Shown here: piece after piece, positions 54,295 through 62,814 of the stretch
Layout: every line of letters begins with the position of its first letter
How positions within the stretch are numbered: position 1 is the stretch's first letter
Assembly: GCF_001673635.1 (NCBI RefSeq)
Contig: NZ_LZMH01000022.1
Coordinates: forward strand, 59,863 to 123,862
Source: Mycobacterium asiaticum
GTDB lineage: Bacteria; Actinomycetota; Actinomycetes; Mycobacteriales; Mycobacteriaceae
DNA length: 64,000 bases
Direction of reading: 5' to 3'
Notes under the pieces: generated by a model
The model's database searches: none
The model's input: only the letters and a program-made list of their open reading frames with translations
Told to the model about the DNA's origin: nothing
Translations under genes and position numbers: made by a program

Positions 54295-55059
54295 TTAACC
54301 GGACGAGCCGGCGACCAGGATCAGCCCGTCGCCGCCGAGGGCGGCGATGCGGCGGTGGGCCGGACCGTCGGGATCGAGCGCGGCCTCGCTGAGGGTCGTC
54401 CAGGCATTCAGCGTCAGGGGGGTGCCGGCGCGGCCGGACTCGGCCCGCGCCGCGCGCGCGGCGTCGAAGAACTCCCCGATCCTGGGATGGTCGAGGGCGA
54501 CGTTGACCGCGTCGCAGCGCCGGCCGGCGATTCTGGCCAATGCGGCGCTGTTGACCCCCAGCAACACCGGCGGCGGTGGCGTCGGCAACGGAAAACCCGC
54601 CCATTTCTCGTCGCGGTGCGGGTCCCACTGGGCCTCGCACAGGTCGAGCACGTCGATCAGTTTCTGGTGCCGCAGCCGCATGGAGCCCGCGAGCGGGATA
54701 CCGAGCAGGTCGTGTTCCCGGGCCCACGGGCTGCCGGGCGCGGCGCCCGCACCCAGCCCGAACACGAAGCGTCCGCCGCTGATCTCCTGCAATGAGGCGG
54801 CCGCGGCGACCGCCACTCCGGCGGGACGGTTCGCCACGTTCACCACCAGCGTGCCGATGCCGATCGAGGAGGTGGCACCGGCCAGCGCCCCCGCCAGCGT
54901 GAAGCACTCCAAGATCCGCGTGCCCGACAGCATCGCGCCCGACAGGTGGTCGAAGACCCACGCCCGGCCGAAACCGTCGGCTTCGGCTCGCAACACCTCG
55001 TCGCGTAGCTGCGGCCACGGGTGGGTGGCCGCGCTGTACAGCACATCAACGGTAACCAT
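54295..55059 (-). CDS. LLM class oxidoreductase, short form
   Basis: Luciferase-like TIM-barrel protein, 254 aa. Segments seen are EADGFGRAWVFDHLSG, LAGATSSIGIGTLVVNVANR, SGGRFVFGLGAGAAPGSPW and PPPPVLLGVNSAALARIAGR. Typical members are 280-340 aa, so this is at the short end and may lack part of the F420-binding insertion. ATG 55059 (MVTVDVLYSAA) fits; the frame extends six codons more. Its stop is 93 nt from the start of purS on the same strand. Confidence 0.8.
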   Translation of the reverse strand: MVTVDVLYSAATHPWPQLRDEVLRAEADGFGRAWVFDHLSGAMLSGTRILECFTLAGALAGATSSIGIGTLVVNVANRPAGVAVAAAASLQEISGGRFVFGLGAGAAPGSPWAREHDLLGIPLAGSMRLRHQKLIDVLDLCEAQWDPHRDEKWAGFPLPTPPPPVLLGVNSAALARIAGRRCDAVNVALDHPRIGEFFDAARAARAESGRAGTPLTLNAWTTLSEAALDPDGPAHRRIAALGGDGLILVAGSSG

Positions 55060-55098
55060 GTACCGTCCGCCCCTCAAAAGCGTTAGGCCAGTAGATCA

Positions 55099-55785
55099 TT
55101 ACGGACATGAGGCGATGTATGCCTCACACAGTGGCGCGGTCATGGCGTCGAGTACGGCGGCGTCAGAAAGCACCGGCCACTGCACCTGCGGGGGTCCGGA
55201 CGACCACAGCGTGAGTTCGCTGATGGTGCTGCTGGCCACGTGGGCGATCAAATAGGTATGCACGATGACCGGTCCGCTGATGACGGCGGCCATCCGAGCC
55301 GGTTCGTCATCGGTGATCGACGGCGACTGGTCGGGGGCGCCCAGTTGGCAGGCACGCAGCGCCGCCACCGCGGCAGCGAACACCGAACTGGCCAGCGCGC
55401 CACCGCGGGCGGTGTCCCCGCGCCAGTGCAAGATCTGGGCTTGCAGTTGCCACTGCCCGTCCCGATGTGCCACCACCGCGCGTGCTGCCACCGCGGAATC
55501 GCGGCTGTCCTGCGGCGGCGCCGGCGTGGCACATACCTGCTCGAACCTGAACTGCCGCGCCGCCCGGATCAGCGGCTCCGCCGCCCCGGTGAGGTCCGGC
55601 CACCCGTACACCGCGTTGAGGGGGACCGCCGCCCGCTGGATCCATGCGCTGTCCGGGATCTGGTCGCACACGGGCGGGCAAGTCTCCGGCTCCGTCCACG
55701 CGGGCGTCGGCGTCATCAGTGCGATCGCGAAGCTACCGGCGACCATCAAGGTCACCACCAGCACCCGCATCCGCACGGCCCCCAT
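55099..55785 (-). CDS. Exported protein of unknown function
   Basis: Secreted or periplasmic protein, 228 aa. A signal peptide is clear: VRMRVLVVTLMVAGSFAIALMT region, then a likely cleavage after PAWTE or similar. The mature part has Cys pairs (TCPPVC; QVCATPAP; RACQLG; the terminal ASCP), suiting disulfides. No family recognised; it resembles hypothetical mycobacterial exported proteins at the Rv0787 locus. I chose ATG 55785; ATG 55770 (MRVLVV) is an option. Divergent from the MBL gene by 18 nt. Confidence 0.65.
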   Translation of the reverse strand: MGAVRMRVLVVTLMVAGSFAIALMTPTPAWTEPETCPPVCDQIPDSAWIQRAAVPLNAVYGWPDLTGAAEPLIRAARQFRFEQVCATPAPPQDSRDSAVAARAVVAHRDGQWQLQAQILHWRGDTARGGALASSVFAAAVAALRACQLGAPDQSPSITDDEPARMAAVISGPVIVHTYLIAHVASSTISELTLWSSGPPQVQWPVLSDAAVLDAMTAPLCEAYIASCP

Positions 55786-55803
55786 CAGGGCACAATCGTA
55801 AAC

Positions 55804-56442
55804 ATGCAACTGACGCATTTCGGGCATTCCTGCCTACTCGCCGAGTTCGGCGATACCAAGATTCTTTTCGACCCCGGTAGCTTCGCCCACGGTTTCGAGG
55901 GGATCACGGGCCTGACCGCGATTCTGGTGACCCATCAGCACCCCGACCACATCGACGTATCGCGACTGCCCGCCCTACTCGAGGGCAATCCGGACGCGAC
56001 GCTGTACGCCGACCCTCAAACCACCGAACTGCTCGGCGAGCCGTGCCAGGTGGTTCACGTCGGCGACGAACTGTCGGTCGGCGCGCTGACCATCCGGGCC
56101 ATCGGCGGACGGCATGCCGTGATACACCCGGAAATCCCTGTGATAGAGAACATTTCGTACCTGGTGGGCGACGGCGAGCATCCCGCCAGGCTGATGCACC
56201 CGGGCGACGCGTTGTTTGTGCCCGACGAGCCGGTGGACGTGTTGGCCACCCCCGCGTCGGCGCCCTGGATGAAGATCTCGGAGGCCGTGGACTACTTGCG
56301 TGCGGTGGCGCCCGCGCGGGCGGTGCCCATCCACCAGGGCATCATCGCCCCTGATGCGCGCGGCATCTACTACGGCCGGCTCAGCGAGATGACCGACACC
56401 GACTTCCGCGTGCTGCCCGAGGAGGACGGCGTCACCTTCTAG
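55804..56442 (+). CDS. MBL-fold metallohydrolase (UlaG-like)
   Basis: Metallo-beta-lactamase fold protein, 212 aa. It has MQLTHFGHSCLLAEFGDTKI as the start strand, the metal motif THQHPDHIDV, and a late His in PIHQGII. Members hydrolyse phosphodiesters, lactones or sugars such as ascorbate-6-phosphate; substrate unknown here. ATG 55804 starts the fold directly. It converges on the flavoprotein gene, 83 nt away. Confidence 0.85.
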   Translation: MQLTHFGHSCLLAEFGDTKILFDPGSFAHGFEGITGLTAILVTHQHPDHIDVSRLPALLEGNPDATLYADPQTTELLGEPCQVVHVGDELSVGALTIRAIGGRHAVIHPEIPVIENISYLVGDGEHPARLMHPGDALFVPDEPVDVLATPASAPWMKISEAVDYLRAVAPARAVPIHQGIIAPDARGIYYGRLSEMTDTDFRVLPEEDGVTF

Positions 56443-56525
56443 CGGGCTCGCTTTCCCCTCGCGAGCAGACGCTAAAGCCCCTGACACGCCGTGCAATTGG
56501 GGACTTTTGCGTCTGCTCGGCACAG

Positions 56526-58196
56526 TTAGGTGACGTCCAGGGCGGCGCCGCGGCCGGCCGCCCGGCCGGAGAAGATGCAGCCGCCCAAAAAGGTGCCCTC
56601 CAAGGCCCGGTATCCGTGCACGCCGCCGCCGCCGAAACCCGCGACCTCACCGGCCGCGTACAGCCCGGTGATCGGCGTCCCGTCGGACTTGAGCACGCGT
56701 GAGTCCAGATCGGTTTCGATCCCGCCCAGCGTCTTTCGGGTCAGAATGTGCAGCTTGACCGCGATCAACGGCCCCGCCTTCGGATCCACCAGCCGGTGCG
56801 GCGCCACCACGCGTCCCAGCCGGTCACCCAGGTAGCCCCGGGCAGCCCGAATCGCAGTGATCTGACCGTCTTTGGTGAACTTGTTGGCCACCTCGCGGTC
56901 GCGAGCCGTCACCGCCGCCGCCACCGTCTCGTAGTCCAGGGGCGCCACATCAGGCAGCTTGTTCATGGCCTCGACCAGCTCGGCCAGCGTGTTGCCGGTG
57001 ACGAAGTCCACTCCGCGGTCGATGAAGGCCTGCACCGGTCCCGGCGGACCCGATCGGGCACGGGCCCGGATCAACTGCTTCACGCTCTGCTCGGTCAGGT
57101 CGGGATTCTGCTCCTGCCCAGAGAGCGCGAACTCCTTCTCGATGATCTTGGCGTTCAACACAAACCAGGTGTAGTCGTAACCCGTCGTGCCGATGTGCTC
57201 CAGCGTCCCGAGTGTGTCGAAACCGGGATAGAGCGGCACCGGCAAGCGGTTGCCCGCTCCGTCGAGCCACAGCGACGACGGGCCCGGAATGATGCGGATG
57301 CCGTGCCGCGGCCAGATCGGGTCGTAGTTCGTGATGCCCTCGGTGTAGTGCCACATCCGGTCGGGGTTGATCACCCGCGCGCCGGCCTTCTGGGCAATCC
57401 CGATCATCCGGCCGTCGACATGCGCGGGCACCCCGCTGAGCAACTGCTTGGGGGCGCGGCCCATCCGCCGCGGCCAGTTCTTGCGCACCAGGTCGTGGTT
57501 GCCACCGATGCCGCCGCTGGTCACGATGACAGCCGACGCGCGAAACTCGAACTTACCGACGGCTTTTCGCGATGACGGCGCACCGCGTGGCTCGTCCGAA
57601 GGCTCCAGGACGGTACCCCGCACGCCGGTCACCGCGTCGCCCTCGACGATCAACCTGTCGACCTGGTGCCGGTGTGCGAATCGAACATTGGGCCGGTTGC
57701 GCAGCCGGCGGGCGAAGATCTCCACCAGAGCGGGTCCCGTTCCCCAGGTGACGTGGAACCGCGGCACCGAATTACCGTGTCCCTGAGCGTCATAACCGCC
57801 TCGTTCGGCCCAGCCCACCACCGGGAAGATCTTTAGGCCGCGGGCCCGCAACCAGCTCCGCTTCTCGTTCGCAGCGAAATCGACGTACGCGTGCGCCCAC
57901 TGTTCGGGCCAGTAGTCCTCCGGCCGGTCGAACGCCGCGGTCCCCAGCCAATCCTGCAACGCGAGCTCGTGGCTGTCGCGAATCCCCAGCCGACGCTGCT
58001 CGGGGCTGTTGACGAAAAACAGCCCGCCGAACGACCAGAACGCCTGTCCGCCGACGTTGGCGCTGTTCTCCTGATCCACAATGAGCACCCGCAGCCCGCG
58101 GTCCACCAATTCGCAGGCCGCGACCAGTCCAGACAGCCCGGCCCCGACGATGATGGCGTCATAGAACTTGTCGAAATCGGGACCCGCGTCGCTCAT
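56526..58196 (-). CDS. FAD-binding dehydrogenase, fumarate-reductase/KstD-like (Rv0785-like)
   Basis: Flavoprotein, 556 aa, of the FAD_binding_2 family. FAD motif AIIVGAGLSGLVAACELVDRG near residue 14; later VIVTSGGIGGNHDLVRKNW and the C-terminal GLYAAGEVAGFGGGGVHGYRALEG. The 3-ketosteroid dehydrogenases are relatives but substrate is not determined. ATG 58196 (MSDAGPDFDKF) gives a length close to M. tuberculosis Rv0785 (566 aa); the frame is open further upstream across the deacetylase-like gene's 3' end. Confidence 0.88.
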   Translation of the reverse strand: MSDAGPDFDKFYDAIIVGAGLSGLVAACELVDRGLRVLIVDQENSANVGGQAFWSFGGLFFVNSPEQRRLGIRDSHELALQDWLGTAAFDRPEDYWPEQWAHAYVDFAANEKRSWLRARGLKIFPVVGWAERGGYDAQGHGNSVPRFHVTWGTGPALVEIFARRLRNRPNVRFAHRHQVDRLIVEGDAVTGVRGTVLEPSDEPRGAPSSRKAVGKFEFRASAVIVTSGGIGGNHDLVRKNWPRRMGRAPKQLLSGVPAHVDGRMIGIAQKAGARVINPDRMWHYTEGITNYDPIWPRHGIRIIPGPSSLWLDGAGNRLPVPLYPGFDTLGTLEHIGTTGYDYTWFVLNAKIIEKEFALSGQEQNPDLTEQSVKQLIRARARSGPPGPVQAFIDRGVDFVTGNTLAELVEAMNKLPDVAPLDYETVAAAVTARDREVANKFTKDGQITAIRAARGYLGDRLGRVVAPHRLVDPKAGPLIAVKLHILTRKTLGGIETDLDSRVLKSDGTPITGLYAAGEVAGFGGGGVHGYRALEGTFLGGCIFSGRAAGRGAALDVT

Positions 58197-58240
58197 GCCG
58201 ATACAGGTTAGTGCCACCCACAGGTGGCCTTGCGCGGGCG

Positions 58241-58945
58241 TTACGCGGCGTCGAGTAAGGCCTTGTTGGACCGCCAGTTGTACACGGTCGGTGTGCACCG
58301 CTGCAGTAAGGCCAGGTCGACGGCATCCAGCATGGCTTGCCGCGGACCGGATTTGCGCAGATGCCGGGCGGCCACCGCGATCCGGACCACACCCGAGCGC
58401 CGGGCGATCCGGTCGGCCGACATCACCACCATCCGGCACCACCACGGCTCGGCTAGGAAGCCCTCACCGATGCCCAGCACGCGGGCCCGCACCGTGGTGT
58501 CGCGGACCAGATCGGTTATTCCGTAGGCGTCGGCGAGCAGCCGGAAACCGTTCTTGGGCAAAGCCTTGACCACTCCCGGCGACACCAGCCAACCCGGGGC
58601 GGCGAACAGGCGGGTGCGCAGACCAAGATGCTCAAGCACCCGGTCGGCGGCCATCAGTCGCAGGTTCGCCTCGTGCGCGTGCAGCGTGGCAAATTCGCCG
58701 CGGCGCTTCTTGGTGGCCGCCTCGTCGTAGCCATGCAATACCAGCGCATCGCCGCCGCTACGCCGCGCGGTGAGCCAGTCAACGGTTTGCGGGTCGCGGT
58801 CAAGGCGATAGCCATCGCCCAGCCGCGGTGCCACCAGTAGCGAGACGGGCACCGAGCGGGCATCCATCTGCGTGCAGAAGTCGTCTACGTCGGGAAGGGT
58901 GTGCTCACCGATCCCCGAGACCGACACGATCAGTTTTCCAGACAC
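58241..58945 (-). CDS. DUF2334/polysaccharide deacetylase-like protein (Rv0784-like)
   Basis: Protein of 234 aa with a deacetylase-like beta/alpha barrel: LIVSVSGIGEHTLPDVDDFC, VSLLVAPRLGDGYRLDRD, then ALVLHGYDEA and the Trp-Pro-type RLFAAPGWLVSP. The canonical NodB metal triad is only partly visible (HGYD, HAHEAN), so activity is uncertain. It is upstream of the flavoprotein on the same strand, 44 nt apart, and divergent from the exporter gene. Confidence 0.72.
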   Translation of the reverse strand: MSGKLIVSVSGIGEHTLPDVDDFCTQMDARSVPVSLLVAPRLGDGYRLDRDPQTVDWLTARRSGGDALVLHGYDEAATKKRRGEFATLHAHEANLRLMAADRVLEHLGLRTRLFAAPGWLVSPGVVKALPKNGFRLLADAYGITDLVRDTTVRARVLGIGEGFLAEPWWCRMVVMSADRIARRSGVVRIAVAARHLRKSGPRQAMLDAVDLALLQRCTPTVYNWRSNKALLDAA

Positions 58946-59047
58946 GCATGTAGTTTGCCGATCTCAGGTGTCGGAACGGTGACCGACACCTGGCCGGGAG
59001 ACGTCCACGAGCGGTCCCTGTGTCACTGGGCAGCGGGTTGTCTAGCT

Positions 59048-60628
59048 ATGCTCAGCAACGCCATGAAAAAGGCAATTTCCGGGCCGGCCGATGCGGCGTC
59101 GGCGACCACCGTCACGGACTATCCCGACACGCTCGACGCCCCGACGCTACGGATCGCCGGGGTGTGCATTCTTGCCTCGGTGATGATGGCGCTGGACACC
59201 ACCGTCGTCAGCGTCGCGCAGCGCACTTTCATCGCGCAGTTCTCGTCGACGCAGGCCGTGGTGGGCTGGACGATGACCGGGTACACGCTTGCGCTGGCCA
59301 CCGTCATCCCGATAGCCGGGTGGGCGGCGGACCGCTATGGCACCAAACGGCTGTGGATGGGTTCGGTGCTGGCGTTCATGGCTGGTTCGCTGCTGTGCGC
59401 AGTGGCGCCGACCATCCTGCTGCTCAACGTCTTTCGGGCGGTGCAAGGGATGTGCGGTGGCATGCTGATGCCGCTTGGATTCATGATCCTGACCCGGGTG
59501 GCCGGCCCGAAGCGGCTGGGCCGGCTGATGTCGGTGCTGGGCATCCCGATGCTGCTGGGGCCGATCGGCGGACCCATCGTGGGTGGCTGGCTGATCAGCG
59601 CCTACAGCTGGCCATGGATCTTCCTGATCAACCTGCCCATCGGGTTGTGCGCGTTCCTGCTCGCGCTGGTGGTGTTCCCCAAAGACGAACCGGTCCCGTC
59701 GGAGACGTTCGACGTCGTCGGGGTGCTGCTGCTCTCGCCCGGGCTGGCGACCTTCCTGTTCGGAGTGTCGTCGATCCCGGGTCGCGGCACGCTCACCGAC
59801 CGGGTCGTGCTCATACCGGTGACCATCGGCCTGACGTTGATCATCGCGTTCGTCGTGCATGCCTGGCGCCGCGCGGATCATCCGCTCATCGATCTGCGCT
59901 TGTTCAAGAACCCCGTGGTCACCCACGCGAATGTGACGGCGTTTCTGTTCGCGGTCGCGTTTTTCGGCTCCGCGCTGCTGCTGCCCAGCTACCTGCAACA
60001 GGTCTGGCACCAGACGCCGATGCAGTCCGGGGTGCACCTGATCCCGCAGGGGCTCGGCGCCATGCTGACCATGCCCTGGGCCGGCCGGTTCATGGACCGC
60101 AAAGGCCCCGGGAAGAGCGTGCTGCTGGGCATCGCGCTGATCGCCATCGGGCTGGGGATCTTCACCGTCGGGGTGGCCCGGCAATCCGGATACTCCCCGA
60201 CGCTGCTGATCGGGCTGGCCGTCATGGGGCTGGGCACGGGATGCACCATGATGCCGCTGTCCGGAGCGTCGGTCCAGGCACTGGCGCCGCACCAGATCGC
60301 CCGCGGCTCGACGCTGATCAGCGTCAACTTGCAGGTGGGCGGGTCGATCGGCACCGCACTCATGTCGATGGTGCTGACCAGCCAGTTCAACCGCAGCGAA
60401 AGCATCTCTGCCGCGAATCGGCTGGCGCGCCTGGAACAGGACGCGGCCCGCCGCGGGGTACCGGTTGATCCGTCGGCTATACCCCCGCGAGCCCTGGATC
60501 CCGGTTTCGCCGCCAGTCTGGCGCATGACCTGTCGCACGCCTACACGCTGATCCTGGCCATTGCCGTGGTGCTGGTGACGGCCACGCTCGTGCCGGCCGC
60601 GTTCCTGCCCAAGACTCCGGCCGGTTAG
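59048..60628 (+). CDS. emrB: DHA2-type MFS multidrug exporter (EmrB/QacA family)
   Basis: Proton-driven drug exporter, 526 aa, with 14 predicted membrane helices (Rv0783c-like). Motifs: the DHA2 motif D1 region MMALDTTVVSVAQRTF, motif A GWAADRYGTKRLWMG, antiporter motif C GPIGGPIVGGWLIS. The N-terminus is cytosolic and short. ATG 59048 was chosen; ATG 59063 (MKKAIS) is five codons later. It converges with the TetR gene, the two stops overlapping by 4 nt (60,625-60,628), so that regulator could control it too. Confidence 0.9.
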   Translation: MLSNAMKKAISGPADAASATTVTDYPDTLDAPTLRIAGVCILASVMMALDTTVVSVAQRTFIAQFSSTQAVVGWTMTGYTLALATVIPIAGWAADRYGTKRLWMGSVLAFMAGSLLCAVAPTILLLNVFRAVQGMCGGMLMPLGFMILTRVAGPKRLGRLMSVLGIPMLLGPIGGPIVGGWLISAYSWPWIFLINLPIGLCAFLLALVVFPKDEPVPSETFDVVGVLLLSPGLATFLFGVSSIPGRGTLTDRVVLIPVTIGLTLIIAFVVHAWRRADHPLIDLRLFKNPVVTHANVTAFLFAVAFFGSALLLPSYLQQVWHQTPMQSGVHLIPQGLGAMLTMPWAGRFMDRKGPGKSVLLGIALIAIGLGIFTVGVARQSGYSPTLLIGLAVMGLGTGCTMMPLSGASVQALAPHQIARGSTLISVNLQVGGSIGTALMSMVLTSQFNRSESISAANRLARLEQDAARRGVPVDPSAIPPRALDPGFAASLAHDLSHAYTLILAIAVVLVTATLVPAAFLPKTPAG

Positions 60629-61188
60629 CCCTCGAAGAGCATCGTCGCGATCCGCAAGACGGTGTCCATCGGGTCCGCCTCCTTCACGCCCGCATTCACC
60701 GCGTCGTTGAGCCACAGCATCGAAAAGCCGTGGACCAGTGACCAAGCCGCCAGCTCGGCGCCGGCGGGATCGGCGCGTGCGTTGCGGTCGTGCAGCGTCG
60801 CCACGCCGCGGGACAGCTCGGCCCCGGCGGCGGCCTCGGCCTCGATCAGGTCGGGATCGCTTGCGTCGACCAGTGACTTGTCGAACATGACGCGGTAGTG
60901 GCCGGGATGGGCGAGGGCAAAGCGCACATAGGCCAGTGCCGCATCGGTGAACCGCGGCCTCGCGTCTCGAAGGGCCTCGGCCAGCTGCCGGAATCCCTGA
61001 GCCGCAAGCGCGGTGAAAAGACCTTTGCGGTCGGTGAAGTGATGCGCAGGCGCGGCGTGCGATACACCGGCCTCCCGCGCCAGCTCACGAAGCGACACCC
61101 GGTCGGCGCCGCGCTCGGCGACCAGCCGGGCGGCCTCGCTCAGGATCGCGCTGCGCAAATCGCCGTGGTGATAGGTAGGACGGGCCAT
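60625..61188 (-). CDS. TetR family regulator
   Basis: TetR regulator, 187 aa. The N-terminal region ARPTYHHGDLRSAILSEAARL and LRELAREAGVSHAAPAHHFTDRKGLF are typical of the WHG-domain subgroup. Its C-terminal domain ends WSLVHGFSMLWLNDAVNAG, carrying the WxLVHG motif. ATG 61188 (MARPTYHHG) is the standard start; the frame adds five codons. It faces the DoxX gene over a perfect 17-bp inverted repeat and overlaps the exporter's end. Confidence 0.87.
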   Translation of the reverse strand: MARPTYHHGDLRSAILSEAARLVAERGADRVSLRELAREAGVSHAAPAHHFTDRKGLFTALAAQGFRQLAEALRDARPRFTDAALAYVRFALAHPGHYRVMFDKSLVDASDPDLIEAEAAAGAELSRGVATLHDRNARADPAGAELAAWSLVHGFSMLWLNDAVNAGVKEADPMDTVLRIATMLFEG

Positions 61189-61209
61189 CGAGCCACCATA
61201 CAACGCAAA

Positions 61210-61266
61210 CTTGACAGTGACTAGATCACCGTCCTACCGTCGAAGGGGTATCTAGTCACTGTCAAG
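61210..61266. promoter_or_regulatory. Perfect 17-bp inverted repeat between tetR and the DoxX gene
   Basis: CTTGACAGTGACTAGAT (61210-61226) and ATCTAGTCACTGTCAAG (61250-61266) are exact complements with a 23-nt spacer. This suits two TetR-dimer sites placed symmetrically between divergent promoters. Confidence 0.75.
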
Positions 61267-61282
61267 ATCGAAGGAAGAAGAC

Positions 61283-61723
61283 ATGGCTCCACTGATCGCG
61301 CTACTGCTGGCCAGCCTCGTTTCCCGTCTCGCCGGGTGGTGGGGGGTTGGCTACCTTGACAACTGGGTGGGCGCGTGCGCCGTCGGCCTGGCGGCGATGT
61401 TCCTGCTCACCGGGGTGGCACACTTTGCACCGCCGCTGCGAGGCGATCTTGTCGCGATTGTTCCGCCGGCACTACCGGCACCGGGGCTGCTGGTCACCGT
61501 TACTGGCGTGCTGGAAATCGCGGGGGCGGTGGGGTTGTTGCTGCCGGGCACCCGGGTGGCCGCGGCGCTTGGCCTGTTGGTGCTGATGCTGGCGATGTTT
61601 CCGGCGAACGTCTACGCCGCGCGCATGCCCAACCCGCCGAAGTCGATGACGACTCGATTGACAACGCGCAGCGTCGAGGAGCTCGTCTTCCTGGCGGCCG
61701 CCGTCCTGGTGGCCGCGGGCTGA
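61283..61723 (+). CDS. DoxX-like membrane protein
   Basis: Four-helix integral membrane protein, 146 aa, of the DoxX/DoxD family: helices near 1-16, 26-46, 67-90 and 92-105 or so, and a final helix VEELVFLAAAVLVAAG. Motifs are FLLTGVAHFAPP and GVLEIAGAVGLLLPGTRVAAALGL. DoxX proteins act in thiol or redox homeostasis in M. tuberculosis with SodA and SseA; substrate unknown. AAGGAAGAAG precedes ATG 61283. It is probably repressed by the divergent TetR. Confidence 0.85.
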   Translation: MAPLIALLLASLVSRLAGWWGVGYLDNWVGACAVGLAAMFLLTGVAHFAPPLRGDLVAIVPPALPAPGLLVTVTGVLEIAGAVGLLLPGTRVAAALGLLVLMLAMFPANVYAARMPNPPKSMTTRLTTRSVEELVFLAAAVLVAAG

Positions 61724-61772
61724 GCAGCAAGCTCGGCCGCCCGCTGATCTTGGCACCCGCAGACTCGGAGCC

Positions 61773-61786
61773 GTAACGTTACATTT
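61773..61786 (+). promoter_or_regulatory. Palindrome and leaderless -10 (TAACGT) before the Cys-cluster ORF
   Basis: GTAACGTTAC (61773-61782) is a perfect 10-bp palindrome. It contains TAACGT (61774-61779), a TANNNT match 7 nt before ATG 61787. A regulator bound to the palindrome would cover the -10 element. Confidence 0.45.
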
Positions 61787-62086
61787 ATGGTGACGAGTGT
61801 GTTGAACTGTGCGGTTTGCTCGGGTCAATTCAACGGCCGTACTGATGCCATCTATTGTTCCGCGGCGTGCCGGCAGAAGGCATATCGCCTACGCAACCCC
61901 CGCGGTCACATGCGGCGCGCCGAGGTCAAAGCGCTGGTACTGCGCGCCTCAGTCGCCCAGCGCCGAGCCCGTGAACTCTGCCAGGAGGCGGCACAGTCAC
62001 GGCGCAAGCTCGACGCGGCGGTCCTGCAGTTGGCGACGACGCGACGCGAGCTGGCGGCCAACAATCAGTTGGCGGTCAGTCGATGA
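61787..62086 (+). CDS. Small Cys-cluster (zinc-ribbon-like) protein
   Basis: Protein of 99 aa. Residues 8-30 hold CAVCSGQFNGR, then YCSAACRQKAYR, a CxxC...CxxxC pattern that could bind zinc. The rest is a long charged helix (ALVLRASVAQRRARELCQEAAQ). It resembles short mycobacterial proteins with RNA-binding-type zinc fingers. The ATG is 7 nt after TAACGT. The stop overlaps the next start (ATGA at 62083-62086), so it is co-translated with a GAF-ANTAR regulator. Confidence 0.72.
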   Translation: MVTSVLNCAVCSGQFNGRTDAIYCSAACRQKAYRLRNPRGHMRRAEVKALVLRASVAQRRARELCQEAAQSRRKLDAAVLQLATTRRELAANNQLAVSR

Positions 62087-62814
62087 CCGAAGAGGGCGCC
62101 CGGCAGTCCGGCGATTCGACGGCAGCCGGCGATAACCTTGCCGGCCTGTCCGACGTCCTGGAGGCCATCCACTCGGCCAAACCCGCCGACCTTCCGAAGG
62201 CTTTGGATCAGTTGACCATCGCCGCTGCGACGTCGGTGCCCGGCGCACAATACGCCGGCATCACGGTCACCAGCCGGCAAAACCACGTGGGGACTCCGTC
62301 GGTGAGCCACCGCTATCCCGAACTGCTCGACGAGATCCAGAAGCGCCATCTGGAGGGGCCGTGCCTGCAGGCGGCCTGGACCCGCGAGACGGTGATCGTC
62401 GAAGACCTCGAAACCGATGACCGTTGGCCTTTATATCGCGATGAAGCTTTGGCTCAGACGCCGATCCGCAGCGTCGTGTCGTTGCCGATGTTCGCCGACA
62501 AGCTGCTCATGGGAGCGCTCAACATCTTCGCCGAGGCCTCGCACGTGTTCGACGAGAAGTCGCTCGACGCCGCCCGGGCTTTCGCCGTCCTCGGCGCCCT
62601 GGCCTGGAGCAATGTCGTGCGCAAGCAACAGTTCGATTCGGCACTGTCCTCCCGCGACGCCATCGGCCAGGCCAAGGGAATCCTGATGGAGCGGTACGGC
62701 GTCGACGACGAGGCCGCATTCGCCATGCTGGTGAAGATCTCCCAGGATTCCCAGCTGCGGTTGCGCGAGGTAGGGCGGCGCTTGGCCGAGTCGGAAACCC
62801 GAAGCGACAGTTAG
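62083..62814 (+). CDS. GAF-ANTAR RNA-binding antiterminator
   Basis: Regulator of 243 aa. The GAF domain (residues 40-170, VPGAQYAGITVTSR, VIVEDLETDDRW, IRSVVSLPMFADKLLMGALNIF) likely binds a small ligand. The C-terminal ANTAR domain (SSRDAIGQAKGILMERYGVDDEAAFAML, then LRLREVGRRLAE) binds paired RNA stem-loops and prevents termination. Conserved ANTAR residues are present. It overlaps the Cys-cluster gene by 4 nt. Targets are not visible in this window. Confidence 0.87.
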   Translation: MTEEGARQSGDSTAAGDNLAGLSDVLEAIHSAKPADLPKALDQLTIAAATSVPGAQYAGITVTSRQNHVGTPSVSHRYPELLDEIQKRHLEGPCLQAAWTRETVIVEDLETDDRWPLYRDEALAQTPIRSVVSLPMFADKLLMGALNIFAEASHVFDEKSLDAARAFAVLGALAWSNVVRKQQFDSALSSRDAIGQAKGILMERYGVDDEAAFAMLVKISQDSQLRLREVGRRLAESETRSDS

